Below, piece after piece: positions 40,286-50,813 of a DNA stretch of 64,000 bases (position 1 is the stretch's first letter; each line of letters starts with the position of its first letter). The translations under genes were made by a program, and so were the position numbers. Below the pieces are notes generated by a model. The model had not been told where the DNA came from. It was given only the letters and a program-made list of their open reading frames with translations, and did not search any database. The DNA comes from Leishmania infantum JPCM5. Lineage: Eukaryota; Euglenozoa; Kinetoplastea; Trypanosomatida; Trypanosomatidae. The stretch is taken from positions 531,454-595,453 of the forward strand of contig NC_009419.2 in assembly GCF_000002875.2 (NCBI RefSeq), given 5' to 3'.

Positions 40286-41830
40286 ATGGAGAGCGGACAT
40301 GCCGACGCGGGCGCGTCAGGCCAGCGCCACCACAGGTTAGGTACGCTTCGAAGGCTGTTCCACAAGAGCCCGTCCAGTCGCAGCATGACGTCGCAAAGCG
40401 ATGCGACGTCTCCACTTTCGGTAGGCCGTAGGGGCAGCAGCCTCGGCGCTGCACAGAATCCGGAGGGGTTGGAGGACCACATGCAGAACAGCATCTATGT
40501 CGGGACAGACACCTGCATGGACTGCGGCTTCACCCGCGGCAGCAGCGTGTGCTGCCCGGTCACCCGTCGTCACCACGGCACCGATGAGCTTATCGCGTCT
40601 GGCAGACATCGCACCAGTCACAGTCGCTTCTCCTCCGCCTCCAAGGGCATCTTTACAAAGGTATGGGGCAAACACCCTATACCGCATGCTCGGCAACCTG
40701 CCCATCTCACACGAGTGAACCATGGGGGTATTACGCCGACCGCCGAAGCGCTGCATCCCTTGGCCCTGGGCGCAGAAGATGCCACCGCCGAGGGCACAAA
40801 CGGGGATTCACGTGAGGCGGACACGCCACACATCGGCGGTGCGGGTGACCTTGTGAGTTTGAAGAGCGGCATAGAGGACCGCGAAAACGGCGACTCTGCG
40901 CATCAGCACAACGGAATCGACGCGCGCGAGGACAGCGGCGGAGTAGATGAGGCTGTCGGCCAGGGGGGCGGCGAGGTGCAGTACTACTGCTACACGGACG
41001 AGAAAGGCGACACGTACTGGTACGTGCAGGAGCTGCAGGACTCGATGCAACCGCAGCAACCCGCCGCCGACGCGGAGGCGGCGCACACGAGTTCACAGGC
41101 GACCACGTACTACTATGAGTCTCAGACAGGGCAGTATTGGATAGGTGGCTCAGTGCCAGAGGGATCTTACGTGTGCGAGTACGTGGACGAGAACGGTCAG
41201 ACGGTGTACTACCTCTACACGCCAGAGATGGATGGCGCCCAAGACAACACCGCAGCCACTCCTCAGCTGACGCAGGACACCAACAATGACGGCACGACCT
41301 CTACGCCGGCCATCGCGGCTACGGGGTCGCACGTCGCCTCTAAGGAAGCGGGCAACGCCGCTGCGCCGTCTAAGCGAAAGACTCCAGGGGCGTTCTTTGC
41401 GGCCATCAAGGGCGTTTTCAAGCCCCACCGCAGCCGCCACACCCGCTACGTAAATGACGACCTCGTTGCCCATGATGGTGACGACGCGGATCCCTCCTTT
41501 TTCGTGACAGACTCAGATGTGGAGCCACCAGCCCCGCTGGGGACGGTGATCAGTGAGACTCTCATGACCCCCCGCAATAGTGAGGTGAACCTTTCTGACA
41601 ATGACGAGGAGGAGTTCCTGGAGATCCTCGACGCGACAGAGAGAAAACGATTGAGGAATGAGTGCAAGCGCCGCATTAAGGAGCTCGCCGCGAGCGAGAA
41701 GAAGGAACGGGAGATCATCATGAAGGAGCGACGCGATGACATGGCGACGCTAGGACGGGAAAAACGTGCGGAGGCATTTGTGCTCCGCAATTTCGAGAGT
41801 CTCATCACGAAAAGGCCGAAGCGCGTGTAG
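40286..41830 (+). CDS. Protein with aromatic OCRE-like repeats, 514 aa
   Basis: Unknown function. Residues about 1-30 are basic (LGTLRRLFHKSPSSRS). A CMDCGFTRGSSVCCP segment near 77-91 holds four cysteines but not in a clear finger pattern. Around residues 232-315 there are Tyr/Trp-rich units: EVQYYCYTDEKGDTYWYVQE, then TYYYESQTGQYWIGG, then YVCEYVDENGQTVYYLYTPE. These resemble the imperfect aromatic octamers of OCRE domains, found in RNA-processing proteins, but the match is weak. The C-terminal ~60 residues form a charged helix (ERKRLRNECKRRIKELAASEKKERE). The ATG at 40286 is preferred because codons upstream read through the CT-rich leader. Confidence 0.7.
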   Translation: MESGHADAGASGQRHHRLGTLRRLFHKSPSSRSMTSQSDATSPLSVGRRGSSLGAAQNPEGLEDHMQNSIYVGTDTCMDCGFTRGSSVCCPVTRRHHGTDELIASGRHRTSHSRFSSASKGIFTKVWGKHPIPHARQPAHLTRVNHGGITPTAEALHPLALGAEDATAEGTNGDSREADTPHIGGAGDLVSLKSGIEDRENGDSAHQHNGIDAREDSGGVDEAVGQGGGEVQYYCYTDEKGDTYWYVQELQDSMQPQQPAADAEAAHTSSQATTYYYESQTGQYWIGGSVPEGSYVCEYVDENGQTVYYLYTPEMDGAQDNTAATPQLTQDTNNDGTTSTPAIAATGSHVASKEAGNAAAPSKRKTPGAFFAAIKGVFKPHRSRHTRYVNDDLVAHDGDDADPSFFVTDSDVEPPAPLGTVISETLMTPRNSEVNLSDNDEEEFLEILDATERKRLRNECKRRIKELAASEKKEREIIMKERRDDMATLGREKRAEAFVLRNFESLITKRPKRV

Positions 41831-42030
41831 CCTATTTAGGGAACATTTTCTTGTCAACGTGTTCATGCCACCACGAGCACGCCCACAAACGTACACACGC
41901 ATACACAACCACAGCGCACATACCTCTGCTGTACCACGGCTACGTTCTGGTCCTCTAGGACGAAACCATCTGCCGCTGAATCGGGTCACGCGCCTAGCGG
42001 GCACTTCATGACCTTCATCGTTCTTTCCTC
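41831..42030. other. Intergenic, unknown protein to SIDER-like element
   Basis: 3' UTR-type DNA between the stop codon and the retroposon-like element. Nothing else is seen. Confidence 0.35.
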
Positions 42031-42965
42031 GGTTACGTGCTGTGCGATGGGCGCGAGATGGACCTGGTTGCATCGCACGCTCTGATCCAGGCGGGACGTG
42101 CTCAGGGTCCTGCTCGAGGGCAGAAAGCGGTGGTGCCTGGCGTGCATGTAACAGGGTGTTGTCCAGGCGCATGCCGGATGGGCTCAAGGAAACAGTTGGC
42201 CAGCCGCAGGCCAGGGCCCACTGAGACCCCCTTGCACACTCTGCCCGTATGCCGTGCTTCGCCCTTTCAGTGGCTTCAAGCCGTGGCATCCCATAATCTG
42301 CTCCGGAGGCCCGTCACATTCGGGTCTGGAGGACTCGATGGTGCCAGTCTGGGGTGTTCTCGTCACGCCTCCGGCATCTGTGCCGCATCAGCCTACCCGG
42401 TCGGATGTAGGGCGTATGCCGCATGCTTCGCGCACATGCACTTTGGGGTTGATCGGCGCGGATCTCCTCGCGCCGTTTCCGTGCATCGCTCGTACTCCGC
42501 TGACCTCTGGATGCTTTGCTTGGATGCGAAACACCATGCTGGCTGTGCATGGCAGCGCGTGCGCACAATGATCGCACTAGTGGATCTTGGGGCCTGCTAC
42601 GGGGGCGGCGTTGCTGCCTCGGTGGGCGTGGTTGGACGGCCTGCGCGCATGTGCCGTGACAGGTGGGACGCGCCGCCGTTAGTCTGTGGCAGCGGGAGCA
42701 CCTCGCCTTCTCCGGAGCCCGCACGCCTTTGACGGGAGTGGGTGTTTCAATATTTGTCGAATAATCAAAACGATGCGTAGTGAGCGGGCACAGACGTGAT
42801 CGTGGCCGCGAGTCTCTTCAGCACGGTGCCGGCTCAGACCTGTGTGCCGACACCAAGAGTCCGCCAGCGGCGCCGTGGACCAGGCTGCAGGCTCCTGACT
42901 TCCCCACAAAGAGTGGGCACTCGACCCTGAGATGCCACGCACTGAGGCTGCCGGCATCATGTGGG
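42030..42965 (+). mobile_element. Degenerate SIDER-like retroposon, sense orientation
   Basis: About 0.93 kb of high-GC DNA with no intact frame of known retroposon proteins. The right end has the signature ACCCTGAGATGCCACGCACTGAGG at about 42930-42953, shared in diverged form with the right 514-bp inverted-repeat copy. The edges are estimates: the left edge is where GC composition changes, near 42030. By established knowledge, SIDERs are short, degenerate relatives of ingi/DIRE retroposons, mostly found in 3' UTRs of Leishmania genes. This one would lie in the 3' UTR of the 514-residue protein's mRNA. A consensus comparison was not possible here. Confidence 0.65.
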
Positions 42966-44448
42966 CTATTTAGAGATTGAGCACGGAAAAAAAAGTGCGC
43001 ACGCAGTTTTCTGCGTAAGCATCGTTGGTGAAGTGTGTGATAGTGGTACATAGGATACTGTGACTGAGGGAGGTAATCTTGTCTGTGTGGGCCAGATTTG
43101 AAGATGACCCTGGGGAAGGCGGAGAGGTGGGGGAGGGGAGTATGAGTACACGCGTGCGTATAACACGCGTGCACTCCTCGGACTCCTTTTCTCCGCGGAT
43201 CTGCGTGGCGTGTCCGCACTGTTGTTGCGTCACTCTTTTTTGCTGGCGAAGAGAAGAAACCGACAGCAACTTGCAAACGCATTTGCGAACATAGTTCAAT
43301 ATACCAATGCCGTACAGCTGCTCTTAGTTTGTCCCCCATCACCCCCGATAATGAGACGCGAGCCTTAGTTCTTGTCCACTGCCTTCTCTCCTTTTGTTCC
43401 CTCCGTGAAAGCTGCATGTGTGTGCATGGATGTTTGCGTTGTGAATCTGCTCTTTTCCCATCTTCTCTGTTTGTCTAGCGTCCTCTCGTCCTCCTGCCTC
43501 TCTTAGTGGCTGCCGTGTAACCTTTTCGTGTGCAGGAGTCGGTGATGTGGATGGTGTGTGTGTGTGTGTGCTTTTTTTTTTGCTGTTGCATGTCGTTTCA
43601 CTTCGTCACTCTTCTTGCTCCAACCCTCTTTTTGACTCCTCACGGTCTTGCCTCCTCTTCCTCCTCCTTTCCCTGCTTGCCTGTCTCCTTGAACCCCCCG
43701 CTCGTTAGTGCTGTGCCCTTTTTTTTCCCTCCCAAGGCGCATTTCCCCTCTTCCCTCCGTGATTCGTCGATGTCCGCGCGCGTCTCTGATGTTGAATAGA
43801 CGAAGGGTACACGACAGACTTCATGACACTTTATCGATTTCCTTTTCGTTAAAGCCAAGTGCATGTTGCCCCTTCTTCCGCCTTCGTGCGCGTCTTTTTT
43901 TCTCCATGGTGCCCTTCCGCATTTACTACTTTTCTCACCCCCGTTGTACTTTACTTTCATCGGTGTCGTTTGCGTGTGCACTCTCTTCGCCTGCTAACCA
44001 CTCTTTCCTGTGTGCGTGCGTGTGGTTCTCTCTCCTTCGTTTGCCTTTGAGTTACTCAGCGTTGCTCTCGTTGCGTGATCTCGCTTTCTCACAGCTGTTC
44101 TCTCTTGTTGGCTCGACTCCACACGGTGACACATGACGTATTTGTTTAAATATGCGAAGTATGGCGGTGGTGTGGCTATTGTCTTGTTAGCCGGATGGCC
44201 GGCAGGACTTTCGTGCGAGCCATTCGGGGAACAGCACTACACAACTCCCGCGCATGTGCGTCTCCTCCCTCTGCGCAACCCCTCGAACTCACGCTCGTCG
44301 GCTTCACCTGGAACGCCATTCGCCGCCGCCTCTTCAGCTGTGATTGTCCCTGTGCACTGCTCACATGATACCCTCCTCTTCTCTGCCTCCTTTTTCTCGC
44401 GTGTGCCACCCTCTCCCTTCCCCCCTACAATAATATACACTTGCTTGT

Positions 44449-44481
<33 letters not shown>

Positions 44482-44643
44482 ATTGCAGAGACCAGTGCTG
44501 CTTTGCTGGCTGTATCGCATCTCTACTCCCTCTTTCCTCACGCTGCAGTGCGCCCCTTTCTTGTGCGGAGGGCAACTCGATTTGCAAGCGCAGACACGCT
44601 CGCACTGCGGTTCATACACGAGACCATCCTCGCTTTCCCTAGG
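42966..44643. other. Intergenic, SIDER-like element to CDGSH gene
   Basis: No gene seen in 1.7 kb. TC-rich with TG repeat at 43554-43570 and CA repeat of about 28 bp at 44450-44477. Acceptors for the next gene include AG 44547-44548 (after CACGCTGC); another AG at 44641-44642 is only 1 nt from the ATG and less likely. Confidence 0.45.
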
Positions 44644-45006
44644 ATGCAGCGCTGCCGTCTCTTAGCCGCCTCGTGGAAGACGAAGGTGGACCCCACGAAC
44701 CCTCGGCGCATCGTACACCTGCCGAACCGGACCCCCTGCATGGTGACGCTGGAGGCTGGTACGAAGTACTACTGGTGTTCGTGTGGGCTGAGCAAGACGC
44801 AGCCCTTCTGCGACGGCGCCCACCGTGCGTACAATGAGGAGCACAAGACAGACCTGAAGCCGAAGGAGTTCACGGTGGACACCTCCAAGAAGTACTTATT
44901 GTGCCGCTGCAAGCACACGGACAACAGCCCGTTCTGCGACTTATCGCACGTCGGCGTGCTCTTCCGGACGATGGTTGGCATCGAGAAGATTCCGGGTGGC
45001 AAGTAG
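44644..45006 (+). CDS. Double CDGSH iron-sulfur protein, CISD3/MiNT-like
   Basis: A 120-residue protein with two [2Fe-2S] CDGSH-type motifs. The first, CSCGLSKTQPFCDGAH, has ligands C45, C47, C56 and H60 and is canonical (C-x-C-x2-S-x3-P-x-C-D-G-A-H). The second, CRCKHTDNSPFCDLSH, has C87, C89, C98 and H102 but Leu replaces the Gly. No membrane anchor is present, which fits the soluble mitochondrial CISD3 class and not the outer-membrane CISD1/2. The N-terminus (MQRCRLLAASWKTK) is short and basic and could be an import signal. The family's role in redox or Fe-S transfer is known only in part. The ATG at 44644 is chosen because the codons upstream read through CT-rich leader, though a longer, Arg-rich N-terminus from upstream codons cannot be excluded. 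Confidence 0.88.
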   Translation: MQRCRLLAASWKTKVDPTNPRRIVHLPNRTPCMVTLEAGTKYYWCSCGLSKTQPFCDGAHRAYNEEHKTDLKPKEFTVDTSKKYLLCRCKHTDNSPFCDLSHVGVLFRTMVGIEKIPGGK

Positions 45007-46095
45007 GGCAAAAGTGGGATGCACACGACAACAAGGGAGGGCGAAAGCGCGCACCAAACAGGCAGTAGCGCAGCAATGCGGAGCGAAGCACGGTTTCATT
45101 TCTCCACATTTTCTCTTCTTCACAGCATCGGGGCTGGCTGTGACTCGTTGCACTGCCGTTTTGCTCGCCACTTCCGTCGTTTCTCCGCCGTTTCTTTCCG
45201 TCGCACTGTATGCATCTCATACCCGCCTCACGCACTTCGTTTTGGGCTCTCTCTCCTTGGCCCTCTTTCGATTTTTGAATAAAAGATCCCTTCCCCATTC
45301 GTCACCTTTATCTGTCCCTCCCCCTCCCTCGACACACACACACACACACACACACACGTGTACGAGTACACATACACGCTTCTTCAGCTTTTTTTTTCGC
45401 GGGCGCCGATCTCCCGGCAGCAGTGCGCTTGCGTTGAAGCACGGCATCAGCGAGCGAGGAGGCAGAGAGATGCAGAGAAAAGGCGAAGGGGAGGGGTTGC
45501 GGGGCAGAGGATCCCCGCTACTCAGCCCTATTTTCGTGGTTCAGGCTCCGTGAGCACACATAAATTGCTGAAGCATGTGCTTGTGTGTGTGTGTACAATT
45601 TGAGACACACGAAGTGATTAGTTCCCTTTCTTCGTCAGGTATCGCACTGCATTGCGCTCGCGTAGGTGTACATATGTGTATCTGTGTGCGCGTGCTGACT
45701 ACTCTCAACATGTGCGGTGCAGTTTCTTGGTCAGCTCCTGGCTTCCACTCTCTGCGCCGAGCTTGTCTGCTAGGAGTGCATGGCTCTCACGGGCGGCTGA
45801 TGCTGCCCTGTTTCGATCAAAGGAGTGGCTGGCACCGGCCCGGGATGTGAGCTTTCTTGCTCTTCCAACCATGCTCTTTCTTCTCTCCATGCCCTTCTTC
45901 TTGTCTTCACGCACGGCCATCGATCCTCACCATCACCGTCTACGCACCTCGCCGCCGATAATGACTCCGGCTATGCCAATGCAGTAGTCAAGCTAGCGAA
46001 GGACGCGTCTTTGTCTTTTCTGCTGTTGTTCTTAGGGGACACGCAACACACACACACACACACACACACACAGTTCTCTAAGGACTCGACCAGTG
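45007..46095. other. Intergenic, CDGSH gene to M16 gene
   Basis: No gene seen. CA repeats lie at 45332-45357 and 46046-46072. AG 46034-46035 after TGTTGTTCTT is the likely acceptor. The CA repeat fills most of the leader. Confidence 0.45.
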
Positions 46096-47568
46096 ATGTC
46101 GGTTAGCTTTTCCACCCTGGTGCAGCGCGCCCGTCCGGCGTCGAACCACGCGACTTCGGCTGCGTTCCGCGAAGTCCTCAGCAAGATCCCGCCCACCAAT
46201 GTGTCGACGCTCGGCAACGGCGTGCGCGTTGCGTGCGAGGAGAACCCGCTTTCTAAGCTCGCGACCGTCGGCGTGTGGATGGACGCCGGGTCCCGCTACG
46301 AGCCGATTGCCTACGCCGGCACGGCCCGCGTGCTGGAGAAGTGCGGCTTCCTTGGCACGACGAACCAGTCACGCGAGCAGATCGCGAAGGCTGTCGAGGA
46401 GCTTGGCGGCCAGCTGGAGGTGAGCGTGGGCCGTGAGCAGACCTACCTGTACATGAAGGTCACCAAGGAGAACACTGACCGTGCTATCGGTCTGCTGGCT
46501 GACGTGGTGCGCAACGCTCGCATGGAGGATGCCGACATCGTGAAGGCACGCGCCATGGTGCACCAGGATCAGCACCTGTTCGAGGAGCGCCCCGACGATC
46601 TGGTCATGGACAACTTGCACCGCTGCGCTTTCGACAGCACCCCGTACGGTGTGGGTACTCCGCTCTACGGTACGGAGGAAGGCGTAAAGAAGGTGACGGC
46701 CGAGCAGATGCGCAACTACCGCGCCAGCACCCTCGCCGGCAACCGCGTCGTCGTTGTTGGCAGCGGTGGCGTCGACCACACCGTCCTGGAGAAGGCCGCC
46801 AAGAGCTACTTTGGTGACCTCCCCAGGGCTCCTGAGAAGGCCGCCACCGTGATTCCAGAGTCCCGCTACGTCGGTGGTGAGTACCGCCTGTGGAACCTGC
46901 GCTACAAAACGGTGAACGTGGCCTGGGGCTTCGAGACCTGCGGCGCCGCGTGTGAGGACAACGTCCCGCTCGCCCTCGCGTGCGAGATTCCGGGCTCCTT
47001 CCACCGTTCCCAGCACGAGCTCGGCCAGCACGCCATGCATCGCGTGCTGAAGACCTTCTCCTCGCTCGACCACTCCACCCCGACCAACACTCACTTCAAC
47101 GAGAAGTCCATCGAGACCGCGAACCCGTTCCTACACAGCTACAAGGACGTCGGCCTGTGCGGCATGTATGTGGTGGGCCGCCAGGCGATGGGTGGCCCGG
47201 GCGACGGTGGTGTGATTGTGGAGGTGCTGCAGTACACGATCGCCGAGTGGTGCCGTATTGCGCAGAAGATGCTGCACGACAACGAGCTCGCGCAGGCGAA
47301 GGTGAACATGAAGGCGCAGCTGCTTTTCAACATGGACGGTAGCGCCAACTCCGCCAAGGATATTGGTCGCCAGGTGCTGCACTACGGTCGCCGCGTGCCG
47401 CTGACGGAGATGTACGACCGCATCGACGACACCACCGCTAGCAACGTCCAGGAGGTTCTCCAGCACTACTTCTACGGCCGCAAGCCCGTGTACAGCTATC
47501 TCGGCTACATCTCGTCCATTCCCAACTACGATTGGACGCAGCACTGGTCGTACAAGTACTGGTATTAG
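46096..47568 (+). CDS. M16-family protein, MPP/bc1-core-like, zinc site lost
   Basis: A 490-residue protein with the M16 (pitrilysin) fold of mitochondrial processing peptidase subunits and complex III core proteins: LATVGVWMDAGSRYEP, then GTTNQSREQIAKAVEELGGQLEV. The active-site HxxEH, expected within AGTARVLEKCGF, is R78-V-L-E-K82: both zinc-binding histidines are replaced and only the Glu stays. A later HQDQHLFEERPDD segment lacks the usual third ligand pattern. It also carries GRQAMGGPGDGG, reminiscent of the Gly-rich loop of the non-catalytic alpha-MPP. The presequence-like N-terminus (SFSTLVQRARPASNHATSAAF) fits mitochondrial import. So it is likely a non-catalytic subunit: MPP-alpha or a core protein of the bc1 complex. 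Similar genes have been named MPP-beta, which the missing ligands argue against. The ATG follows GTG, which is not a start here. Confidence 0.82.
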   Translation: MSVSFSTLVQRARPASNHATSAAFREVLSKIPPTNVSTLGNGVRVACEENPLSKLATVGVWMDAGSRYEPIAYAGTARVLEKCGFLGTTNQSREQIAKAVEELGGQLEVSVGREQTYLYMKVTKENTDRAIGLLADVVRNARMEDADIVKARAMVHQDQHLFEERPDDLVMDNLHRCAFDSTPYGVGTPLYGTEEGVKKVTAEQMRNYRASTLAGNRVVVVGSGGVDHTVLEKAAKSYFGDLPRAPEKAATVIPESRYVGGEYRLWNLRYKTVNVAWGFETCGAACEDNVPLALACEIPGSFHRSQHELGQHAMHRVLKTFSSLDHSTPTNTHFNEKSIETANPFLHSYKDVGLCGMYVVGRQAMGGPGDGGVIVEVLQYTIAEWCRIAQKMLHDNELAQAKVNMKAQLLFNMDGSANSAKDIGRQVLHYGRRVPLTEMYDRIDDTTASNVQEVLQHYFYGRKPVYSYLGYISSIPNYDWTQHWSYKYWY

Positions 47569-50500
47569 AGCGTGGCGACTGGATGCCATTGAGAGGGCGA
47601 AAAGGATGAGGGGGGGGGAGGGGCATGCAGAGAAAGGGGTACGGCTCGATTACAGGCGGAAGGGTGTCTGTGTGGAAGAGCGCCAATGCCACGCGCATAC
47701 GCACGGCGCACAGTACAAGTTACGGCACTCGATTCGCGCAGAGGCTAACCGTCTCTCTGCTCTGCATTTTTCTGTTCCGCGTTGCCGCACTTCATGGCCC
47801 GCCCCCTGTTATGCGCTGACCTCTTTCGCGTCTGTGTGTCTTCCCTTCTCTCTGGGTTTCTCTAAGGTTGTAGGAGCACATACACCTTCCCATGGACACA
47901 CGCTCACACTCACGCATACCCGTGTGCGCGCCTCTGTGTGTGTGTGTGTATGCGTGCGTGCACGGATCGTCTGTCGGAGCTGGCGTCTCATGTTTGACTG
48001 ATGAAAGGGGAAAAATTCGAGGACAGGGAGAGAAAGGGATGGACGAGGTGACGCAAGCGACGAAGCAAAGAGACGTGCACATATATGTGTGTGTGTGCCA
48101 CTGCCTTGATATGTCGTTATTCCCCTTGCAGGGTTGCTTTCTGTGATCTTTCTGTTCTCCTTATTTGTTTTTCCCGCTTGTTTCTTGATAGTTCTTAACT
48201 ACTTAGGAGGGTGTGTGTATGATGCGTGTCTGATGCGTGTATGATTCCCGCCGCTGATACGCAACTGCACAAACGCCCAAACCGGTACACGCGCGCGCAT
48301 ACACACACAAATATGCAAACACGATACTGTAGCAGTTTTAGTCTATGTTGGTTTTCTGTCTCTGATTCTTCTTTTGTCATCTCCGCCAGATCATCTGTAG
48401 GACACCCCACATGCGCATCATGAAGAGGAAGAGGCACACGCACATCTTTGTTCCTTATCTCAGCAACTGTTACTAAGAAAGGCAAACCGACGGGCTTAAA
48501 ACAACAGCAACAAAAAGAGAAGGGAGACACACACACACACACACTCAGACACTGGTGGGCACCGGAGCAACTCGTGGAGAAGAGAAGGCCAGCCGAGGAA
48601 GGGACCGGCGCCTGACCTGCGCATCGGCGGTGACGGGGAGGGGCGGAGAGGGAGAAGTTTGCCGCATACACAGAGACAGAGACTTTGTGCGGACGTCTTC
48701 GCTGCTCCCCTCTTCCTTCCGCAACTTACCCTTCGGCACGCCCTCTTTTCCCGTCATTTCTCCTCCCCAGGTACGACCCTGCACTGTAGCAGCTGCAAGG
48801 ACTGCACAGCAACCTAGCGTTGGAAGGGAAAAAGTGCCGCTTACCTTTTTGCGCGAAGAACCGGGCAGCCCCTAGTGCGGCCGGGATAGTCATGTGTGCG
48901 CGTCTTCACGCTGTTCCTTCTTGCTCTCCTAGTCGCTCTGCCCGAGAGGCGAAGCGAACACGGCAGATACGCGAATGCTTCAATCCCTCTCACGGCGCAT
49001 TACCATTGCAAATTAAAAAAAAACATGCAAATCGTTACCGTCCCTCTTTTCCCCTTTGCTTGTCTTGCGGCGACTCGCGTCATCGCATGCACACCATGTG
49101 CGTCCATACGCGCATTCACATGTTACCACAAACCTGCGGGGTACACCAACAACCACGTGTAGCGGAATCCTGAGTCATTATCTAGACCCTCTCTTCGTTT
49201 CACATCTCCATCTTCCCGCTCTTCCGCGTCGTTCGCAGACCCGCCCACTTCTCCGTCCGTTGCCTCATTGGCCTTTGTGTGCGCGTGTGGGCGAGTGCGC
49301 TGTAGCTCGGTCGTTCACTCCGTTCGTTTGGCGTGCGTGTGTCTTTGATTAGGTCGTGAGCGTGCACGCATCTCTTTGCCCCCTCTCCTTCCTTCTTATT
49401 TCCCTGTTGCGTGCCGGTCTCTTTTTTTTTGCTGTTGTTGCTGTTGTTGTTGTTGTGTGTGTGTGTGTTTGCCTCTTTCTTGACACACACACACACACAC
49501 CTATATATATATATAAATCTTTATATACATATATGAATGTATATATATATATATCTCCCCATATATTTCTGTATGGTGTAGGCCTTGTTGCTGCTTTCCG
49601 TTTTTTTTTTTCGCGCTTTTGCTTGATCTCGTCCTTCTTCAGGAGTGGTTCGCGCCTATTTTCTTCGCATTGCTTTTCTTGTCTTTTTGCTTTACGTTTG
49701 GTGATTCCTCGCGCTCGTGCACACCCACGCGCTCTCTTCGACAAGCAGCACTGCAGCACACATACCGAGAGGCGGAGCAGAAGCAGACGCACATACACCC
49801 AATTTGCATTGTACGAGTACCCCCGCACCTCGTCAAGTGGCTTTGTTGCTTCTCTTGCCCTCCTTGGTAGAGCCCTTCATAACGCGCACCCGCTTTTTTT
49901 TCCTTCGCGCCTCAGTAACTGCTGTAATACGCACGTGTCTGCTTGAGCCGTGTGCGAGCTTTACTCGGATCTCGTCTCCCCCAACGTTTACAGCTTCATT
50001 CTCACAGACATCGCGGCGCAGAAGAGGAGGGAGACCCATCACAAGGGTGGGCAAAAAAAAGTACTGCGTTGTGTGTGTGTGTGTGTGTGTATGCTCGTGG
50101 GATTGAGGGCCGGCGGGTCCAGCTCGATTCGAGGAGAGCAAAAAGAAAAGTGCCTGTGACGACCGCCTCTGCATCACGACAGCGCCGCCGTTTGTTCAGT
50201 TGGCCTCTGGCGGAGCACAAACTCTCAAAAGAAGGGAAAAGAAGTAGGCAAAGAAGAAGAGAAAGGTGAAGGCGGCCACGGACTCCTTCACCTCACCCAC
50301 CACGATCGACTTTCAGTGGCTGAGCGAGGAGCAGTAAATTAGTCATCGCGAACGCTCCCTCATCCGGTCTCTCTTTTTTTGTCTCCCGTGAGCTTCCCTT
50401 TCCTGCATCCCGCTTTCCTCTCTCAAGATCTCTCTCGCTTGTGCAGCTCCACGGGGTGAGGCTTTAGCGTGGTTTTCTTCGCATCTTCAACGCATGCGCG

Positions 50501-50813
50501 TGTGCAGCTGTGCAGCATCACTGCATTTGGTTTTTGTGCGATCGGTTTTGCTGAGTTTTGGCTGCTGTGTCGGTCTCTGTGCGGTGGCGTTCCACAAAAC
50601 ACCCCTTTTTTTTTCTATCTGCTCTTGCGATATCTGCACTCTACATTTCCTCTGCTGTTTTTCGGGGCTGTTTTCGTAGCCCGGCAACCGTAGTAGAGGC
50701 ACGTAGCAGCAGCGCTCCGGTGGTGCATCTCCGCTGCGCCGTTCTTCTTTGCTGAACTTTGTACGTGCACTCGACCTACTCACCCGCCTACCCTGAACAG
50801 CAGCAGTGCGTGG
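47569..50813. other. Longest intergenic region (3.2 kb), M16 to OTU gene
   Basis: No supportable gene. The DNA has a G-run at 47610-47622, CA/TG microsatellites (about 47935-47950, 48527-48543, 49456-49468, 49483-49500, 50070-50090), a TA-rich block at 49502-49560, T-runs at 49423-49430 and 49601-49611. Likely acceptor for OTU: AG 50678-50679 after CTGTTTTCGT. A tail of 28 sense codons ending at 50337 looks coding but has a TAG just before it and no ATG. Confidence 0.5.
49502..49560. repeat. TA-rich dinucleotide block
   Basis: Mostly alternating TA with short CTTTATA and TGAATG breaks, within the 3.2-kb gap, directly after an 18-bp CA run. A second pure TA run is at 24903-24920. Such DNA is prone to unpairing and length change. 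Confidence 0.8.
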
